Shown here: positions 13,901 to 27,100 of the stretch, piece by piece
Layout of the letters: every line of letters starts with the position of its first letter
Numbering within the stretch: the first letter of the stretch is position 1
Source of the DNA: Tomocerus qinae
Lineage: Eukaryota; Arthropoda; Collembola; Entomobryomorpha; Tomoceridae
Length of the DNA: 64,000 bases
NCBI GenBank assembly: GCA_020055645.1
Contig: CM034548.1
Span: forward strand, 14,880,001 to 14,944,000
Direction: 5' to 3'
Translations under genes and position numbers: made by a program
The notes under the pieces: generated by a model
Told to the model about the DNA's origin: nothing
Databases searched by the model: none
What the model saw: only the letters and a program-made list of their open reading frames with translations

Positions 13901-16900
13901 AAATTCGTTCTCTTCTACTACTTAGGATGTACATTCAACTCTGTTCTCTCTAGTCTCTTTGGAAATCGATGTCGTTGTGTAATGCTCTAGAAAGAGGAGA
14001 ATTGTCTATGCATAGCAAATCAAAATTTTATTACGAGGAAACATACTTTTACTAAGTTCAAATGTCGTATTGCTTTCACCTCTCCACTTACTTTCTCCTT
14101 TTGATAATAGCCATGGTATTTATGATTGCACTACAGATAGATACTGGTTGCTTTGTAAAGGTAAGTAGTATTCCACGTATTTAATGATACCGTACATTTT
14201 GTTCACTCATGTAGGTTTTCCAATTGTTACGATTTCAAAAGATATCCATAATGAAATGGAATCTAAATATAGGTAGTTATGTAGCAATAAATATATCAAA
14301 CCCAAAGGATTTTCTATGTCGTCAGTAGTCAGGGTAATCTATTTTATGATTCAAATTGCTACAATACAAATCAAATCAACTTTCTCAGCAAGGAATTGCA
14401 AAGCGATTTTTAAATCACTAACAAAGTTTTACATTTTTTAATGACAGTATTCAGGTAAGATTTGCAGTTATAATTCCTCGGGTTAAATTTTAATTGAAAA
14501 AATCAAACAAACCTAAATTTGCATAATTACTTTTTCTACATACTGATATACCAAAGTTTTAGTACAGCAATCAGTATACAAAATGGCCACGAGACACTCC
14601 GAGCATTGTTAAATTGCAGAATAAACATAAAACCTTCAGACGGAAGTCCTTGCATGTATTTCACTCCTGAATAAAAATTTAATGTTTCTGACTCCCGTTG
14701 TTTAAAATTTATGGAAGGAAAGTGCACAAGGTATAAACCGGGATACTGTAAAAATAGGATATTGTAAAAATTCATATCAGCAATTTAAATTGCAGAAAAA
14801 CATGAAGGTTTATTATTATTCAAGATGGTTTTCGAAGTTTATTATTTTAGAGTAGTCTTGCTGTAGGATGGGAAATCTCCTGTATAAGTATGTATTCGTT
14901 TGGAAGGTTTTAACGTTCCTTCACCTATTTCAAAGATAGTTTTTATCCTATAGGAAATTGGATAGAATAAAGGCTTCAAATTACCGAAAACGACAATAGG
15001 AGTTTCTCACAATTGGTGGCCGGCCACCAAATTGACATGAATGGGTATTGAGATGCCTCTAGTACCTGTCTGTGTTATCCTGGAATTGTGAAAAGCGTCT
15101 ATAGAATGTTTAGAATGATTACAGGCCAAGTCCAATATTACAGATGGTGCACACTTTAATTGGACATTTAATTATTGGAAATTACCACCCGACCGCCAAA
15201 ATAATATTTCAAAGTACCAAAGTATTTTGCAATGTTACTGTTAGAGTACTTTTTACTCTCTTCGACAAAAAGAAACTAAATTTTTCGAGATTTGGGCGAG
15301 TATTCGTAACTAATTTCTGCATAACATTTCAGTCCTTCCTAAATTAGTTGCCGAAGAAAAGCATGAATGAACGAAACCTTAACTCTCGAAACTCGTTCCC
15401 ACCTTTACACAAAAATTATATTGGCCTTACACGAAGAGATACAAAAGTTGGAAGAGTCTTTGTCAGTGTGTAGTTGATATGCAGTTGGCAATTTGAAAAA
15501 AACTCCACAGCTGAGAAGCGCACCGTCCTGAGTCCGTCTGACTATCTGAAATATTTAAAGCTCCTAAAAAGCTAGATCCGTTGGGACGAGATTATAGATG
15601 TTCTGTCTTTCCTTCATGCTAATGTGTCGCGACCATAGAAAGCGACTCGAACAGAGAAGAGTCGGCTGCATTTTACTTCTACCTGTCTACATTCATGCAG
15701 TTACAACAGCGGTTGGTTCGCAGAATTCTACGTAAGTTCTCTTAATCGGTAAGTGAACAATCGGAAAGTTGTCAAGAAAAAATTGAAGTCACCAGCTTAG
15801 AATATTTATAGGTATATTTATAGTTTAGTACTACATTCATGATTGATATCCAATGTAATCATAGTATAAGACACTTACTACCAAAGCGAGCTCAGAGATC
15901 CCATTGCTTGAGACCTTCACTCCCACATCATACCAAATGAAATGAAAACTTGCTCTCCTTTCCTATTCCGCTACCCCATTTTCAAAGTTTTTCCGGTTCA
16001 AGCCTTTCGCGTTATAGCAACTTCATTCCCAGGGAATTCCATACTTTCTACTTCCATACATGTGCAGGATTTATGTATGCATCTGTAATTCTTCTTTTGA
16101 CATTCTAATAAAACATCGATGTGTGCATCAGTAGCATACAGTTTTTACTCATCATGAATAACTATAATAATAATAATCAATTATTCATTGTGAAGCCGGT
16201 CTGATTCCACATAACTATTGTTATAACTACAGTGCGTGATTTTGTACGTATAATAGCTTGTCAATAATTATATCAGTCAAAGTATTACTTTTTCCAACTC
16301 AAAATCAATGCTTAACTTCAATACTACAGATATTATTAGTAAATAGACAATAAAAGTTGACTATTAAGCTTAAAAGAATTACCTGTTTTGCTTTGCACTT
16401 AAATTGTCATTCACCTTAAAAACCCTTTAAAGCACAAATGTGATTCTTCATCTGTAAATAAATCATTTATCTTAAAGTCGATAGAATTTTTAAATCTAGC
16501 TTATGAATGCACTTCTTTGCTTTAAAATAGTGTTGGGAGTATGTATTAAAATCAGTTTTAGACTTCAACTAACTTTAGATTGTATTCGGTACGTCTACTT
16601 TATTATATCATATCAATCGAAGAATAATAATTATACCACTAAGGGTATAACTTAGGGTAGTTTACTTAGGGTTCGTTAGTGTCGACACAAGATTACCATA
16701 ATTTAAACAAAGAAATTCAAGAAATGGCAATTTTCCTTACCTCCGCGATACACATACATTTTCTATCGTATCAATTACAGAACAAAAACTATAACATTTC
16801 CATATCACTATACCCCCGCAAATACAAAATTTTTTCATCATACACGAATTTTCCGAATACTAGTATTTACAGTGTTCATGAAACACAATTTCAAAAATCT

Positions 16901-17156
16901 AAACAAAAATACGACAAACTGCAATTTTGAATCATGTAGCATTTGTAAATTATCTTTATCAACTTTAAACATAAGGAGAAAGGCAGCCGAGATTTCTACT
17001 TTGAAAGTGATAAAGATCCCAGACGCTTGTAATCGTACTCCGATAAAGACGTGGAGGGATTGTCAGCATTCTTTTTCTGTCACAGAAAAAATTTGTGATT
17101 TTTAATAACTTTTGGTAAAAACTAAAAATTCTTCAACAGAAGTAGAAGTATTAAAA
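4901..17156. other. AT-rich intergenic stretch, no gene recognised
   Basis: Only short spurious frames were seen. A frame at 8640-8894 begins with an ATG and a hydrophobic stretch but shows no family resemblance. Nothing else stands out except the palindrome at 15010-15034. Confidence 0.5.
15010..15034. repeat. GC-rich near-perfect palindrome
   Basis: The core TTGGTGGCCGGCCACCAA (15013-15030) is a perfect 18-bp palindrome. One bulged A extends it to CAATT...AATTG over 25 bp. It stands out in an AT-rich stretch with no gene. Confidence 0.9.
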
Positions 17157-17399
17157 TTATTTTTTGGAGCATATTTGGAAAGTAATTACCTTCAAAATGG
17201 CTATTTTGATAACATAGAAATGGTAGGGAGATGGTTGCGTCCCACTTTCTGTATTAGGCTCTGCTTTTGGTTGCCATTCTCCAATATATGATTTTTCAAA
17301 ATCCGTAATGGGGACCTTAATAACACGCCCTGTTTGAATTACGTCATCATTGGAAACAGAAGGATCATGGATGATGTCATTGCAAGCTAGATCCTCCGA
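17157..17399 (-). CDS. SIAH-like gene, probable coding exon 4
   Basis: A good acceptor (ttatttgcag) opens the exon. The text includes GRVIKVPITDF and YHFYVIKIAI, which look like the closing strands of SIAH-like substrate domains. The frame stops at 17157. A consensus-like donor (AAG|gtaatt) at 17190 allows a further exon instead. Confidence 0.55.
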   Translation of the reverse strand, partial: SEDLACNDIIHDPSVSNDDVIQTGRVIKVPITDFEKSYIGEWQPKAEPNTESGTQPSPYHFYVIKIAILKVITFQICSKK

Positions 17400-18557
17400 C
17401 TGCAAATAAATAAATATTAAATATTTCATATTATAAAATTATTATATATTTTAAATGGCATAAGAAATAATATTGACATATTCCGAACATTTGGGGTATC
17501 CCATTTATTTAATTCTCTTGAAACGATTGTAATTCTTCCTTGAAGCTTTTTCTTCCTTGTTACATCCCGCTCAACAAATTCATACAGCCAGAAATACAAA
17601 AATTCCTTGGTTTTCTTCACAATAAAAGCGAACATGTTATTGTAATTAACACTTCCGTTTACAAAGATAACGGGCACAGCAAAATCTTCTGCAATTTTTA
17701 GAAATCCTGGTAAATTATATTATCACTGGTAATGTAGTTAAAAGTCATGAGAATTAACATTACAAGTATACTTACCGACGCATTGAAAATCCAAGTAGTA
17801 ATACTTCACGGGAATAGACACGTCACCCTTCTGATATTTTTCCAGGTCCAACTCGTTAGTTCCATGATGTTCTTTAAGATGATTTTTCAAATTTCCGAAA
17901 CGAATTAAGTTGCCCCCATTTTTACAGCTGTCGATAAAGCATTTTACTCCGTACCTAGAAAGCAAAGTAACGACGAAATGAAATTACAATTGAATTTAGC
18001 CTTTGCATAATCAACAGTTAACTTTGCTAATAATTTTTGAACAGTTTTGATAATACTAAGATATCAATATTCACAACAGCAAAAACACTTAAAAACAGTT
18101 ACCTAAATTGGCATAACTTCTGCGCATGTTCCACAACTTTTTCAGGATTTAAATTTACCGTCCCACAACCAAATTTTGTGAATGGACATGAGTACATCTT
18201 CAAAGGTTCCGGAAATTGTTCATCGTAGTTGGCAATTTGAGCTGGCCTGAGAACTTTTCCGCATCGACTATTATTTTCCTTACTGCAGGCATTATCTGTT
18301 GGATAATTGATCTTCACAGGACAAGCGGATCCCTTCTGAACGGATGTGCAAGAAAAGCACAGCAAATGTTCATTTTCGCAGGAATATGGTGGAGGAGGGC
18401 AGACTAAGTTGCAAATTAGGCAGTTAACGAATTTCGAATTTTCCGTGAATTTTTCGTTGACTTGCAAGAGAGGAGGATGCTCCAAGAAATCTTCATTGCA
18501 ATCTAGATTTTGCCACATAGTCCAATCTTGGGATTGGGCAGAACCAACAGTAGACAT
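17157..18557 (-). CDS. SIAH/Seven-in-absentia-like E3 ubiquitin ligase (4 exons)
   Basis: Exons 18557-18103, 17954-17776, 17706-17489 and 17399-17157 join in consistent phase to give about 364 aa. A RING finger sits at residues 46-82: C46, C49, C60, H64, C67, C70 and C79 have exactly SIAH spacing, but the last expected Cys is Lys (CPVK). A SIAH-type double zinc finger follows: C124-x6-C131-x12-H144-x4-C149, then C157, C162, H177 and H181/H182. The rest resembles the SINA beta-sandwich (about 196-355), which binds substrates in this family. Family knowledge: these proteins transfer ubiquitin from an E2 to bound targets for proteasomal decay. The ATG at 18557 is chosen because the codon 30 bases upstream that also extends the frame is GTG. 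The junction from exon 3 to exon 4 is weak: a non-consensus GT donor fits the phase. The last exon could instead be spliced at 17190. The missing eighth RING ligand leaves ligase activity uncertain. Confidence 0.8.
17489..17706 (-). CDS. SIAH-like gene, coding exon 3
   Basis: The acceptor taccag precedes GA, which completes a Gly codon. The exon encodes beta-sandwich-like sequence containing the motif FLYFWLYEFVE. The 3' boundary is uncertain: AAT|gttcgg keeps the phase but is a poor donor, and without splicing the frame runs on to a stop at 17426. Confidence 0.65.
17776..17954 (-). CDS. SIAH-like gene, coding exon 2
   Basis: The acceptor tttctag precedes a G that completes Arg152. The exon carries the second half of the SIAH zinc finger (C157, C162, H177, H181/H182) and the start of the substrate-binding domain. 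The donor is a consensus gtaagt after GTC G. Confidence 0.82.
18103..18557 (-). CDS. SIAH-like gene, coding exon 1
   Basis: Encodes the acidic N-terminus, the RING-like finger and the first SIAH zinc finger, ending at QFR. The donor is AG|gtaact, leaving two bases of an Arg codon. A 5' untranslated exon or leader probably lies just upstream, toward 18.6 kb. Confidence 0.82.
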
Positions 18558-18631
18558 CTTGATGTCGTTGAAACTGTCTACAATCACTGATTACTTATTC
18601 TTAAAACCTATTTTAGTACTGTCTTTTTGCT

Positions 18632-18669
18632 AACGTGAGAACTCACTATAATTTACTTTTGCTCACGTT
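18632..18669. promoter_or_regulatory. Inverted AACGTGAG / CTCACGTT pair upstream of SIAH-like gene
   Basis: AACGTGAG (18632-18639) and CTCACGTT (18662-18669) face each other across 22 bases, about 75-110 bases upstream of the SIAH-like ATG. The position suits a promoter or leader element. The function is a guess. Confidence 0.25.
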
Positions 18670-19599
18670 GCTAAATCGTAGCGCAGAATACAAGTGGCAA
18701 CCAGACTGACCACTGGGGAGTGTTTTCTGCCGCACTAAATAAAAAAAGAGTCCTTATTGACAAATTACGACACCGAGCTCCTTACGGCAACAATTTAGTT
18801 ACTCACAGCACACAACACACTGAAGAATAGAACGTCCCTTTTAAATAAAAAACATTTTGTTATTCCGTGTAAGGTGTAAGTACTATGTATGCTTTAAAGT
18901 ATCGCCTAATTTGCATATTATCAAAAAACAACTTCCCTCTGCTCTGGGTTAGCATTATAATCTTCCTAAATTATCCGGAAGTACTGGGAATCTAGTTTAG
19001 TGATATAAGATTGCAAAAAAATCGCTTTGGTCATTTAGATTTCGTACTCGTAGTCGCAGTGTAAAAATATGTTGCATCTCTGCTCTTGCGCATTGTGTTC
19101 AAGCTACCTCTACTACTTTTATTGCTCTATCTCGTAGAATATTAATTTCACAAAAAAGGTGGGCAAACTGGAGCAAATCTAGGGGACAGTAAAATGTAAA
19201 ACCAGCTCTACTAAAAAATGCTAAATAAGTTTGTCGATATAGCAGTACCAATTTGTACTATTTGGTTTTGAAATGCTAATTAATACGCACGATATTACAA
19301 TTACAAATGTCCCCTTTCGCTAATAATTTTCATTCAATCTCCAATAATCAACTTATATAGAGTATTATTGTTTTGATTGTTATAATAAATATGAAGCAAC
19401 TCATTTCGATTGTTTGGAGGAAGTGGTCAAGCACGTATACAGAACTGAGTTTCGGAGGGGTCTAAGATTTCCAATGGATAGTTTAATGATATATATTCGC
19501 GCGTATCGCGAAAATTTTTGGAATTTTTGACGGAAATGAGTCAAAAAGGCCTAAAAATGGCAAATAATCGCGCAGAGCGCAAAATGTTTTGCAATTTTG

Positions 19600-19690
19600 A
19601 GGAAGAAATGCCCCTTTTCTTGGATTTCGGGAGGGGGGAGCTTCAGCCCGTAAAGCCCATCCCTCAATACGTTCTTGAGAGTGGTCATGC
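19600..19690 (-). mobile_element. Possible degraded hAT-like transposon end
   Basis: A GC-rich patch in AT-rich DNA. On the minus strand it reads GGGATGGGCTTTACGGGCTGAAG, split here as ggatgggctt / tacgggctgaag, then a C-run and CCCGAAATCcaagaaaa. A similar order (G-run, GGGGCACGTA, C-run, CCCGAAATCgagaaaa) occurs at 27101-27160. G-run/C-run ends like these are common in some hAT elements. No second end or target duplication was found. The open frame across it (19518-19892) is not a credible gene. Confidence 0.35.
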
Positions 19691-22600
19691 GCATTTTGCT
19701 TTTTCGGTTTCAAGGAACGTGCATATATTACGTTTGCAGTTGATGGGAGGAGCAGGTGCCCAAAAGTGTTACGGTCAGCGCAGTACAAGGACCACCGTTA
19801 CACATGGGGAGGGAGTTTTGCGTTACGTAATATGTGCAGGTTCCCTAGGCTCTCTTACCACACATAGTTACATACATAGATATATAGGCGGGTAAATTTA
19901 TTGCTCTATCTGTATCACGATTATATATAGTAAATTATGCAGGTCAAGAAAACACCATGCTACAAAATGATAATCTTGGAAATCATATAGATGCATTTCT
20001 TGCTTAAAGGTAATTATTATAAGTAGCTAAAATCTTAAAACATGAGTAAAGTTATGTGATATAGTTAAGATTTTTATCCTTGCAGTTATTACAAATTTTG
20101 AATTTTTAAAGTTATATTTTCCTTAGGGTTTAAGCTATAATATTTCTGGGGGTTTATCATATTTATATAAGGATGCAGTTTATTCACAAGTTTTTAATGG
20201 TTACTATTTATAGGAAAATTTATTTGGCCATTCATGACATTAGTTTTGTCGCTTCTTGAGACCTGCAGCAAAAAACGTGCTGAAAAATAAACAACATTAC
20301 CAAAATGTATGATGCTGAAAATGAGTAGAAGAGTATCGCAATAACAAGCATAAAAATACATACTACCTGTATCATTATGTAGGTACAGACCAGGTTCGAA
20401 ATAAGTTTAGGTTCGTGTTCAGTGTTTTCCCTTATCAAATAATGCAGTTTGTGACTTAAAGTCCTTGGTTTACTCTGTGTCGTCTAATTCGAAATCGTGT
20501 GTTAGAACATACTGCCCTGTAGGTGTATATTTAATATATATTTCAGCGTAGTTGTATTTGTATGTATAGGTATAAAGGACAGTACTACAAGTTCACTTTA
20601 ATATTGCACACCGTCTCCTCTTTATTGTGGCTGTACAAATAGAGTGGTATGGTAAATTGAACGCAATACATAGTATATATTTTCAATTTGTGATATATAT
20701 GGCATGTATTCTCCAGTTATCTTGCAAATGGTACTCCATGTGCCTTTTACCTACTGCTAAATATAGATAAAACCAACACATGTCTCTTTCTTCATGAAAT
20801 TTGATCAGAATGGGCAGTGTCTATATCCTATTCCATTGTGCACTCGGCAATCGAGACAATATTGTCCTGTTGTGTTGCAGAAATAAGGTTTCTACTTCAG
20901 TATTCTCCACTACATAATCTTGTTTGTCCCAAAAGCATTCTACAACCACTACTCGACCAATTTCCTATTATTATCTGCTAAACTTATTTTGCTTCTTTCA
21001 ACTCTCAGGTCACAGCTTAAAAGCTAACTACTTACCTAAGGCTGATGATAACATACGATGTAAACTGACTCTATAAAATCTTTTCTTGCTACCAATAAAA
21101 AGCGTGTTAGTCTAATGTTATTAATATTGCCACTGATTAAATCGAGAAACCTTTACAATAAACCATATCAGTTTACATATCATATCTCAGCAATAATTTC
21201 AATTGCCGATTAGAAATAATAATCAGAAGGTAGTCTATTATAATTTACCTACGTTTCACTGAAAGCTAATTCACAAGAGCCAATTATTATATTCAAGTAT
21301 ATAGGATTTAGTCTTCCTAGATATTCAAGATACATTTTAGAATAAAATATTCAAAGTAGTGTCTATCGTGCAACCATGGAAAATGGTTTTAAGTTTGCAG
21401 AGAAAGGATTTTTCATCAAATGAAATAACTTTACGGTTAGTAATATGAACAATTGTATAGAATTTCGTGTAGTGATTATAAAAACACAATAATAAATGTA
21501 TATCTAGATGAACTCCTTTATTCCCTTGTAAATCCTAGAAAGATAGGAAATATTTATTCATAGGCGAAGTAATTAGAAGTTTACGAATGAAGTGAAGGAT
21601 GCTGGAGGAAGCTTCCTTTGTTATAAAATCCCAATTGCTCTTCAAATTACTGGAAACACGAGATGGGTATTAAAGTTATTATTGTAGAGTTCTAAGTTAA
21701 CAGCCCTTGAAGAGCTGAAATAAAAAGATGTTTCAAAGCATTTGCTACAAAACTTTTATTACAGAAGGTAAAGTTGCTGTATTTCCTATTTTCCAACTCC
21801 TTTACAAAGTGAGTTTTATAACGATTAGTTTTGTAATGATGTTATTTTATTTTTCCATGTAGAACGTTCATAGATGTGGTGTGTGTGTGGTGCTTTGATA
21901 GGTTACTTTGTATCCTTTGAACTAGTTGACATATTGTTTCAACACAATAATTTAAAAGGTACTTCTGTTGTAATAAGCCATATAAGTTGAAATGGAAGTT
22001 ATTGGAAGGCATAAACCTCAATGTGAATCATTTACAAATAGGCATAACATATTTGAGAGGAAAACAAAAAGGAGTTCGGGGAAATGTTGGGAAATAAAAT
22101 TTAACTTACGAATGACAAACTAGTATAGTAGCTACAGCCGGAAATCTCATACAAATTTTAGTAGGAGCACTACAAAACTTTGTTATCTGCCATTCAGCTT
22201 TGATGGGAACCATAAGTTAAGTTATAAAGCAATCGAGAGTTGATAAGTTGAAGAGCAAGTATACAAGTCCAAGTAATAAATATTTGGACTAATTAGCCAA
22301 TACTAGAAAATCCTCTCCCTTTTCAAATGCACTTCAATTTTAATAAAACGGGAACAATTAACTTGCTGAATATTATTACCAGCAGTTAGTTTGCATTTTA
22401 TATCATGTAATTATACTTTACACATGCAATTTCGACCTGGAGTAATAATATTTGAATTTCGACTCGTATACGTCCCTCCATACTCTAGCCATAAAACATT
22501 TTTCTATGATTTTCTCATGTTGTCGACAAGACAGTTGAATTGCACATAATGTACAAATTATCTAAATTGTAATCATAAGCAGTAGCTAACGGAGGCTCAT

Positions 22601-25074
22601 TTACCAGCCACAAGATAATAATAAAATTACATCAGCCACTACCTCTTTATGGCGTTCTAGAAGTTACTCCTCATACTTAACAAGCAAAAATAAATCAACA
22701 GCAGAACCCAAATGAAACAAATGCTCTGTTCTGTTGATTCCGCTGACATCGTTTGGTTTGTTAATTGCCAATTTAAGCGAACAGCATGAGCTCCGTTCGT
22801 CAAAAGGAAAGACACTGCTTTCTGTAATAAATGTTAATGGCTTCTATTACTGTTTCTACAATAAGTGTCGTTTCGCTTGTATGATTATGCTCAACTATAT
22901 ACTAATAAATTGTAATAAATTCATGCATTGCATTTCTGCAGTTTCTACACGTTGCAGAGCAATGTTTTGTAAGTATCCAGCTTATATCTATTTTATTGCA
23001 TCCCGTAATGATATCGTATTATTATATATAGTATCTAAAATTTAAGTACGTTCAGGTTAAATCCGATACGACTTTTTTTACTTTATCGGACTAAATAAAA
23101 CTGTCTTTTAATTCTTTTCGTGGTGCACCTGACGAATGAAAGCTACTTGTTCACTTGGCAAATAATCATTGAGACATTTTATGTCCCAACCATCCATTTC
23201 ATTTTTAGCTGATGTCATTTAAGTGCATCCCAGACAGTCCCAGGGAGCGTCTGTACCAGGTCACCAACAAAAGATATTATTTTTGCTTTATCCGACTACT
23301 TGACCTAGTACTACAGACTGTCTCTATTTCGAAAACTTCTCTCAGTCCTATTACTCCACTATAATATTCTACTTTCGTATTCCCTAATGCTTCCCTGTCA
23401 TTGAATTACTTACATCCCTTTATTCAATTTACTCACCAAGTTCTATTGCGTAGCTTACAATGGATGGGATAACGTTTTTTTTCGACAGTAATATTTATAC
23501 CAGTGAGTAATACCACACACACTTTCTTGTCAATTGAATTGTTTCCTATAGCGTACTTAGAAAAGGGATTTATACTTGAATAAAATATTTATCCTTCCCT
23601 GAAGAAATATATATATTTAGCCAAGTATTAAATTTTGTAATGGACAAAGCTATAATAAAAAATTAATGTGACACACATTGGCTATTTTTGGAAATACAAT
23701 AAGATTTAAAAGCATTGACGAACCTACCTACAAACCATTACATAATTAAAGCTATTTTTTCTAAAATTAAATCACTGTTTGGATAGTGGTTTTACAAGAC
23801 AAATTACTTCTGTTATCAAGCAATTTGTCGCATGTCGATTTCCTTGCTTACACGAAATATTGAGAGATGACTTTTAATATTCTAAAATTCTGATGGTGGA
23901 ATCTTAAAAGACAAGTTAGTACACGTAAATCATTGAAGATAAATCATACTTAGGAATGCTGAATTAATGAAAAGACGGGCGGATTTAAGATGAAGAATCG
24001 GATAAAATGAATGGCATTGGGTTTTAACATGTAATTATTTAACCAAAAAGATTTAGCTGGTAAAATTTAAAATACGACAGTTAAAATGTTGACCACAAAG
24101 TCCATCGACATGTCGATAACTTTAAGCGACCAATTAAATATAGAATTTTGAAAAGTTTATTATTTTCTTTAGGAAATTGTAATTGGAGATGAATGCATCT
24201 AAAAATTCAAATCAGGCAGTACTATTTTGTATTTAGAGTTAAAGTCTTTATTTCATTAGATCTTGCCCTTTAGCTAGGAAAATTGAATTATATATGTAGC
24301 TTCACAAATTACTCGGTACATGCTTTATTCATGCAAGATTGTTCAGAAGTTTGCCAATTTGAGTTCTGCAAGTTTGTCTCAGATCAGCATAGTAGGTTAA
24401 AACCTTGCAAGATCAGTTCTTCCATTCTGGTTTATTTACTATTGGCTAACTTACTCAAGCCTAACTTTACATCCTTTCGGCTAATTTAATTCGTTGCTAC
24501 TATACTACCGTCTTGCATGATTGAAGAATGTTTGTGACTTATTATGTTTGCTCATCGATTGTGAACTGAAGTTCATTCCGGTCATACATAATAATACTTC
24601 CTTTGCATATCTACTTCCTAATTTATGTGACTGGTCAAGGTCACTAGGAAGAGGAATAATAATATGCCAAATTAGTTGAGTACCAATGTTGAGCTTAGCT
24701 GGATCACTATAGAGTTCCAAATTCCAAAAATAAACTCCAAAAAACTCAAAAATAGTCCAGCAGTAAAACTCAATTTGAAATATAGATGTTTTCCGCACAT
24801 TTTTAATATACTCCTACTGGAGAAGGGCACAACCAATATTAACCAAAGTCCTTTTACACCCGTCACAATAAATCTTTCAGTTGTTCCGCTAAATCTTCTA
24901 TTTTTGGAAAACCGATTAAGCGATTACAATGTTCAAAATGATACAAAACTATATTAGGGGGTTCATGATCAATCGGAATAAGAAAGCATATTGAAAATGA
25001 TAAGCAATTTTGAAGTTACTAATTAGTATCTTTCAGACAGTAAAAACTGTCTGGTAGATGATGAGTGAATGCAT

Positions 25075-25296
25075 CAGGGAACTTAAAAAGGACTCCTTTT
25101 TTACAAAAAGTAAAAGAGAACTACTTTTTTTAAAAGCAGACCTTTTTTCCTTTTTTATCTTATTTAATTGTGAAGTGGAAGTAAATGGGGCATGCTGATA
25201 CATCAAAAAAGGTAAAAGGGCAAAAAGGACTCCTTTTTAAAAAAGTTTTTCCTACCTTTTTAAAAAAGGCAAAAAAATGTCCTTTTTTGTTCCCTG
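25075..25296. mobile_element. hAT-type MITE with 8-bp target duplication
   Basis: A 222-bp non-coding element. Its ends are CAGGGAACttAAAAAGGAC and, on the other strand, CAGGGAACAAAAAAGGAC. It is flanked by GAATGCAT (25067-25074) and GAATGAAT (25297-25304), an 8-bp duplication with one mismatch, the size used by hAT transposases. The motif AAAAAGGAC recurs inside, near the right end. It has no coding capacity, so it is a non-autonomous derivative. Confidence 0.8.
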
Positions 25297-27100
25297 GAAT
25301 GAATGGACTTTGGTTTATTATTAGGTCGTTGCTAAAGCCAAGGATTCCACAATGCGAGGCCTGAAGCCGTGTTTAGATCCGATGTCATGACCAAAGTTAC
25401 AAGGTCACAACACCATATAACAAATTGATAATCCGACGCAGCTTTTATTCTTATTATATACATATGTATTAGGTGTCCATATTGTGCATGAGCCATTTAG
25501 TAGTAGCGAGTCTTCGGCGTATCAGTTTAGATAACTGTTTTTTCCCACTTACGCCTTTCAGTACCTAAGGTCCAATTGTGGTGAGAGAGGAAAAGTATAG
25601 ATAGGTACGTAGGTGAAAGGATGGGTGTGTTAGGCATGATGAGTATTATAAAGTGGTTCGTGTTGCATAGCATTAAGCCTAAGTCTACCTACGTGCATGA
25701 CATTTAGAAAGTAACTAATATAAAAGTTGTTGGATGGTAGACATCTTCCCTTAAGCAAGCAAGTAGGTTTGTACATCATCACATTACGTCTATTGCATTG
25801 AAGGGATGAATGTTTGTTCCGTGAATTGAGTAGTTGGAGTCGACTGGCAAACATTTCACTTTACCTTTCTATACTGAGTGAGTACTAATTCTAAGAAAGG
25901 AGTCAGAAATAGAGAAATGTTGGAACTGATCGTCAGTGAGCAAAGAAAGCATGTCGTTCTCCATCTAGCTACATAAATACATATGGGATCATATCTATAT
26001 CATTCTATGGGAGATAGAACTTATTGTTATAGTCTCTACTATAGACATCAACCAACCAAACAAGAAATCCTTCATAAGGGAGAGAGAGAGAAAGAAAATA
26101 GCTGGGAGCATCGTCAGGCCATAAGTATAGGGATTCGGATACATTATATGATTTCCGACGTGTATGCCTTGTTGGTGTGTTAGTGGTCTGTTTTCTGCTC
26201 TAGCTCTCGCTGTACTTGCTCTAGTAACTAAATGTATCTCATAGATAAATACTACACGACTTGTAACTTGTAATGTTGTACTACAACTACTACTAAAGTT
26301 ATACAATTCAGATAGCCTTTAAGAAAATGGGAGACAAAGTTAACAGAGTTCCAACATTTTTATGCTTATATAAACTGCTCGGGGAAATTTGAAGGAAAGT
26401 TTTCAAAACTCCTGTTGTGGAGCGTATGCACTCATTCACTTAGCCATCTTAAACTGTTCCACGAGATTCTTCCATCGAAAGGTAGCTTAGCCTTCTAGTT
26501 ATAACCAGCCGCTACTTCCTCATCTCCCTTCAAACTTTTCTCTCTCTAATGCCACACATACAAATGGACAAGAACACCCTATGCATTTCCATCTCACTAT
26601 ACGTCACTATCATTCCTCCACCAGGCGGAAATTAACTATTCCCTCACTTTTACAATTTCCCATTTGCAACTATATTTCAAGATATTGAAACTATAAGTCA
26701 TGCACCGCAACTTTATCCCCCATTTTTTCACCTGGCTAGTCGTCTAGGCTTTATTATTTTATAAACTATTTAGGTTCCCTCTATTTAATCAAGCGTTTAA
26801 ACTCATCAATACCTTACACCATTTTCACGCTTGAATTGATTCTACACAAAAAACGAAGATTTAACAGCACTTATGAACTGAAAACAGTAAAACAGGAGAC
26901 AAATGATTCTAATTCAAATTATAGAATTTAAAAATGTAGATAACTGCAATGTATTTAAATCTTTCCTATGACCTACACCCAATTTGTCAACACTAAAATG
27001 TCAACAGAGCATAAAAATCGAAAACACCTTTTGTCAACACCATTTTCTTTTTTGTCAACAGCAATTATCCTTTTTGTCAACGCCAGTGTTATTGATTCAA

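Noticed and set aside
14112-14160. Possible tiny exon: ccATGG start, 16 codons, then AAG|gtaagt, after a pyrimidine-rich ag
   Set aside because: Good splice-like signals, but such short matches arise by chance and no downstream exon was found.
19518-19892. 125-codon open frame
   Set aside because: It crosses a GC-rich transposon-like end, has an overlapping antisense frame and shows no recognisable domain. The higher GC alone explains the lack of stops.
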